Positions 59,120 to 64,000 of a stretch of 64,000 nt of DNA are shown piece after piece. How positions within the stretch are numbered: the stretch's first letter is position 1; every line of letters starts with the position of its first letter. Source of the stretch: Hydractinia symbiolongicarpus (lineage: Eukaryota; Cnidaria; Hydrozoa; Anthoathecata; Hydractiniidae); the NCBI RefSeq assembly GCF_029227915.1, contig NC_079875.1:12957001-13021000 (forward strand). The letters are read 5' to 3'. A model generated the notes under the pieces. The model ran no database searches, was not told the origin of the DNA, and worked only from the letters and a program-made list of their open reading frames with translations. Position numbers and translations under genes: made by a program.

Positions 59120-59814
59120 TATTATTAAAAAAAGATAAATATGCATTTCTCGCTGAAAGTCCTGGTACCTTGGCACTGAATATGCGATCGAGCAAAATCT
59201 TTTTTGTTTTGACTACTGATATGGCATACCTGTTGTGCACATATGCCTTAACGATTAAATTTATCAATTTGATATTGCTAGGAACTGCAGCAGTACCCCA
59301 AAATTCCATGCATTTTCTGATGAAATACACCTTTCCCGACTTCATAAATTATAATAATTATGACGTCATCCAAAATTTTATAATGGCCCTATGCTCTTCA
59401 AATAAGGATATTCAGATAGAATATCAAATTATCATGACAAAACGGAAGTTTTTTGAGCAATATAATATTCTGGTTGGATTTTATTAAGATTTGAAAAAAG
59501 AGACTTTCTTAGAAAGCTCGGCTATATGAGGGGTAACTTTCAGCTTGCAATCGAGGCACTTAACGAACAGAAATATTAACAAAATTAGGTTATTTGTTCT
59601 ACCTTTTCTAATGAACTTGTGTTGAGTTTGGCATAATTAGGAAATTCGGGAAAGATATAATGTGGTATAAAAATCCCTGAATTAAATACAAATTATTACA
59701 ATTTATTGTGTATAATGTTAGGTGAATTGCAAACAACAACATTGACACATTTTCCGTTCTGCGTAACTCCTTATGCAGATATTTCTGAATTTTAACAAAA
59801 TAGAAAAGGCAATA

Positions 59815-60363
59815 CAGTTTACTCTCGATAAGTGGAACTTTCGCTTAATGGAACAAATTTCCCCGGCCCCTTGGATTTGCATTAGCAAGCCTCTCTTATT
59901 TTATTCGGATACGTGATACCCTCAATAAGTGGAACTTCCGCTTAATGGAACAAATTTCCCTGGACCCTTGGATTTGAATTTTATTCGGATACGTGATACC
60001 CTCAATAAGTGGAACTTTCGATAAGTGGAACCATTTTTTTGGTCCCTTGAGCAATGGTTATTCATAGAAGTGGAACTTTTCCAAAAGAAAAATCATCTAC
60101 AGTACGTTCGAATCATTTTAATCAAAACATTCTTTTTTCGAACGCGAACATTCGATTGCTATCAAGTAATAAAAACATAAAAACTATATCAGAAGTCATT
60201 CCTCGGTCTCCTGAGATTTCAGATAAGAGCCAAGTTCGATAAGTGGAATTTTTTTCGGTTTAATAGAGGTTCCACTTATCGAGCAATTCGGATAAGTGGA
60301 ACATTCGATAAGTGGAACCATTTTTTCGGTCCCGTGGACGTTCCACTTATCGAGAGTAGACTG
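59815..60363. mobile_element. pogo/Tigger-type (Tc1/mariner superfamily) MITE, 549 bp
   Basis: Flanked by TA on both sides (59813-59814 and 60364-60365). Ends are inverted: left cagtttactctcgataagtg, right, reverse-complemented, cagtctactctcgataagtg. The CAGT..ACTCTCGATAAGTGGAAC terminus and TA target are typical of pogo/Tigger elements. The motif ataagtggaac recurs many times inside on both strands, and an 80-bp block containing cggatacgtgataccctcaa is duplicated (about 59898 and 59981). No transposase; non-autonomous. Confidence 0.85.
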
Positions 60364-62289
60364 TATATTTACTGGCTATATAGAAGTTTACCTTGTAAAG
60401 TAAAGGAGTATATATTGTTTATGCCTAGGCTTTTTAAATGTAGTAACTTTATCAGTAATATATTATGTAACAACTCCTGTTTTCTAGTGTTCAAACGAAA
60501 TAATTTTTTGATCAGCGTTTTATGTAAAAATTTACATTGAATGTACGTCTTGATTATTAAAATAAATGACGTAAAGTGCGCTTTGTTGTTACTTAAGCTG
60601 TCACAAAATTATAAAGGGCTGTAGCGTCAACCTTATCACCAGGTTCTTATGGCCCCTCAGTTATTATTACGGAGTGACCGCTTTCAACTTCATCAACCAG
60701 TTAAAATGCCTTGTGAATGAGGTTGCTGAAGCGCAGGTCTCGCGCCACACTTATTAATGCACTGCATGCTTTAAATCATGTTTATGCCTGAAATTGCTTT
60801 CGACATGTGCAAATCTAAAAAATCTGATTCAGTGGTATTTTTTTGGTAAAAAATGCCTTGAGTTTATTTGTACAAAAAACAGCCCGCATAACTGAGATGT
60901 CGGCTTACTCGTACCAGATCTTGGTTTAGCAGGCTCTTATATTGCTCATATAAACACAATTTTTGATCCATACGGCTTTGGCCCAAATTTTAAAATTTGT
61001 TTACTTAAAATTTATGTATGGCTAGAAAACGTGACAATGTATTTATCTTAGCTTGTAAAAACTTTTAAATATTAAATATCACAAAAATAAAAAAAATAAA
61101 AAAAGTCAAAAAGATCAAAAAAGAGACCTCCAAACCACAAAACTGCAGCTCCTAAAATAATTTGTTATTGTCGTAGCGATCGTTTTGTGTTACTTCGTTA
61201 CCATTATGTAATTAGTTTACTACGCGATCTCAACAAAGTCGGTAGGGTTATTTTAAGACTTGCGTGTTTTTCTTCAGAAGTTAGGAACAATAAACTTCTA
61301 CAGATAACAATATAGAAAGTGTTGCGGAGCGTGGGACTAGGTCCCCTAAATTCGCAAGCAAAAAATTTTAGATGCCCCTTTCGGTTGATTCCTGTAATGG
61401 ATCGTATGAAAAACAAAGTTCCTACGTGCTCGATGGTAATCGATCAAACGGTCTCATCTTCGCCTTGGTGAAACACTTCCTTTGGTTTTAGCATTAGCAG
61501 TACCGCAGCTTTTTCTGAACACTGAACTTGGGCCAGTGATATATTTTGTTTAAAACCTGATGTATCAGAAAATGCTAAAATATGTTAAACGGAACAAGAA
61601 TGGTGTCCCACTTGAGTGTACAGTTCGGGTCAAATTACAAAAACGGAAAATATTTTTTAAGCGAAAATTATTTCCTGGTTTAGAAATTATGAGATTTACC
61701 TATCAGGAAATTTTTTATCTTTCTAAAATTTGTTCTCATTGAACCCAAAAAATGAATGATATATCTATATATATTTGAAGATTTTGAGTAGGTGTTGATG
61801 AATGCACAAAAGCCACTTGTCAGAATTTATATAAACGCCTGGGTAATGTAGACATTAAAAAGTTTCCTGATATATATATTTATTGAAATATTTTCCGTTT
61901 CTTTAACTTGAGCCGCACTGGTGTATGCTCACCGCCAGGGTTAAAAAATTTATTTCCTGGACGTGCGTACAATATATATAGTTACCATCGTCCACAAAAA
62001 TATGGCTGTCCATTCCCCCTCCATGTTAAGAACTGCCCTTTTTGGCCGAGCAACGTAAACGTTTGCGTGGCATACCTTTATAAAAACATTGATCACGAGT
62101 AAGAATGGAACGTACTATCTGCAAAACATGCAGCTAGCTATGTTCTTTTGCTGACTTTGCTAAATTTTTGTTTTTTGGTATAAAATTGCCAGAGAGAACA
62201 AATTGCGTGGGTGATTATAGCTAGAACAAGTTATGTGATTGGACATTCCAACGGAGTAAAATTACCTCACTCACTGTGTAGTATATGTA

Positions 62290-62470
62290 AAGCTAGCTAG
62301 CTATAAGTTAGAAAATCAGTCTTAAAGAATTTTTCTATGCTAGCTATTTTGCTGATTTTATGCGAGCTGGCTAACTCTCTTCTTAAAGTAGCTAGCTAGC
62401 CAGCTATATGCTATCGATAATTTAATATTATTCCAGTTAAGTCGGCAGTTCTATGTTAGCTAGCTTTAGG
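62290..62470. repeat. GCTA-rich low-complexity region
   Basis: Several short tandem gctagctagcta runs (about 62293, 62338, 62390, 62456) in 180 bp, all self-complementary. Confidence 0.7.
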
Positions 62471-63799
62471 TGTGAGTCAATAATTTGCTTAAATCGCAGT
62501 CTTTTCACTTACAATAAATAACAAAGCTTTTTTATAATTGATCGTTGGTATAAAACAGGTTTTTCTCGTTTGTTTGTTTATGCTTGCTGTTTTTTATTAG
62601 TTATGGTTGGATGAATAATAAAAGTTCTGGAAATTTATAAAATAGTTCTCCATTTCTGGTGTTTTGTGAGTAATCACAACATAACAATAGAAAAAAATGA
62701 TTAGCTTACAAATACCGATGGAGAGCATGTGTGTATAAAAATAAGATGTCAGCTAAAAAAAACTTCACTCCCGCCGTATCATAAAGCTTGGTGGGATGGT
62801 GTTCGTGAACGAAGCTATTCTCGCTAAGTTAATCTCGCTTTCATCGAAAAAAAATCTACTTTTATCATCATGTAAAGGAATCAGAAACGCATATTTTTTT
62901 TATTTTATTTTTTTAAGTGGCTCGAAGGAAAAAATTTTTAAACAACCAAGCCGTCTCTTTTAAAAGTGCTAATCGGTAATGACTCTCCCAAGAGCCCTTT
63001 AACTTTTTCTTGAATGTATGAATTTTGGATTCATATATTCAGGGTGAAGCGAAAGAGTTCATGGGAATCGCAGGTATTATTTATTTAATAATTGTGTAGA
63101 ACAAGAATATTTAGAACTTTTGTGTTGTAAAAACGTTCTTTTAGAAGTTTTTAAGCTTTATTTCACTCCGTTAATCGTCTTTTTGATAACTCCTTCGTTT
63201 GTAATCATACTTTCAGTTTAAGCGATTTACCTTTTTGTCCTGACAAAGGAAAAAATAGTTACTTTGCTTTGTAAAGCCTTTGTGTAGCAAGTAATGTGTA
63301 AATAAAGTCTACAACAAAAACGTCTCGATTCCTTTTACTGTAATCGCCTTTTTCTACAGGAAAAAAAACCCTGTAACTTCTGTAGTTGCAGACATTTTCA
63401 TCCTTCTTGCGGTTGGAAAACGTTTAGTGATGACCGCAAATATTAAGATACACCTTAAATTATCTTGACCTCAGGCGGAAGCGTCTGACAAAATATTTTG
63501 GATATTCGTGCAATCGTTAGCCGAGAATCGAATATCTCAGCAGATACCCGATAGTCTCTGCGGCATTTTATATCATTTTTAATATATAGTTCCTTTAAAA
63601 AATTATATTCAAGTCAATTAGATGGAGAGTTAAAGCTAATTAAAAATAAAAAGTTGTCAAACAAAGGATGATCGCACTCCATCTTTTATTTTACCCTGCT
63701 GAATATCTCCTTATTATTCTGAAAATGACTCTGGTCCGTTTAAATAACAAAGCATGATTATATCTCTTTCAGTTATAGAATATTTAGTTAGTTTAGATT

Positions 63800-63935
63800 A
63801 ACTAAACGAGCGTAGACGAGTGTAGACAATTCTAGACGAGTCACTAGACAAGTCTAAACGGATTACAAGATGAGTGGAAACGAGTCTAGAAGAATCACCA
63901 GACAAGTGTAGACTAGTTTAGACGAGTCGCTGAAC
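63800..63935. repeat. Degenerate tagacgagt repeat
   Basis: Words gtagacgagtgtagac, ctagacgagtcactagac, taaacggatt, gaaacgagtctagaagaatc and tagacgagtcgc follow each other as imperfect units of about 10-13 bp. Minisatellite-like. Confidence 0.65.
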
Positions 63936-64000
63936 GTTTATGATCAAATTCAAAGAAATTAATAAACAGAAAGATTGAAACTTTTTAAATGATTGAGTTG

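Larger units (their letters stand above)
59120..64000. other. Gene-free 3' end of window
   Basis: Contains a pogo-like MITE (59815-60363), gcta-rich and tctagacgag-type short repeats, and otherwise AT-rich sequence. A block at 59340-59400 with tatgacgtcatccaaaattt recalls gatgacgtcatcaaaaatca at 28013, perhaps one dispersed repeat. No exon recognised. Confidence 0.5.

Noticed and set aside
59170-59487. 105-codon plus frame after the GPCR
   Set aside because: No family signature; overlaps a gacgtcatc block like one in the 28-kb repeat, so probably repeat-derived.

Overview
The window is eukaryotic nuclear DNA, AT-rich, with many short exons, GT-AG introns, microsatellites, satellites and transposon fragments. 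The gene content points to an early-branching animal: half of a four-domain voltage-gated sodium channel, a complete class III PI3-kinase (Vps34/PIK3C3), an ankyrin-repeat protein and an intronless rhodopsin-type GPCR. A cnidarian, perhaps a hydrozoan, fits best (AT-rich, single-exon class A GPCR, mobile-element types). That placement is inference, because nothing here is a species marker.

Layout. (1) 1-10780, minus strand: 5' half of a voltage-gated sodium channel alpha subunit, with 13 exons giving about 863 aa from the start Met to just past domain II S6. Domains III and IV lie beyond base 1. (2) 13904-21068, minus strand: an unrecognised gene reconstructed from four exons whose introns are all phase 0 (about 344 aa, acidic, low-complexity). 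A row of CRE-like TGACGTCA sites at 20-21 bp spacing sits about 360 bp upstream. (3) 21069-25983: intergenic, with a 15-bp minisatellite. (4) 25984-47825, plus strand: complete Vps34, 29 coding exons, 894 aa, all joins in frame. Its 6.1-kb first intron holds a LINE 3' fragment and two pairs of inverted repeats. Later introns carry a TTAA-flanked MITE, a 20-bp repeat and a local duplication that copied the donor-side edge of exon 27. (5) 47826-54187: intergenic, dominated by a 2.1-kb array of 48-bp units, each resembling a polypyrimidine tract + AG + 11 nt + GTAAG splice cassette. (6) 54188-55039, plus strand: ankyrin-repeat protein. (7) 58262-59119, plus strand: single-exon 7TM receptor. (8) 59120-64000: no gene seen; a TA-flanked pogo/Tigger-type MITE and degenerate short repeats.

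The genes look like ordinary neighbours and not a functional cluster: an excitability channel, an endosome/autophagy lipid kinase, a scaffold-like ankyrin protein and a receptor. All exon borders were read by eye from splice consensus, phase and family similarity; no alignment or transcript data were available.
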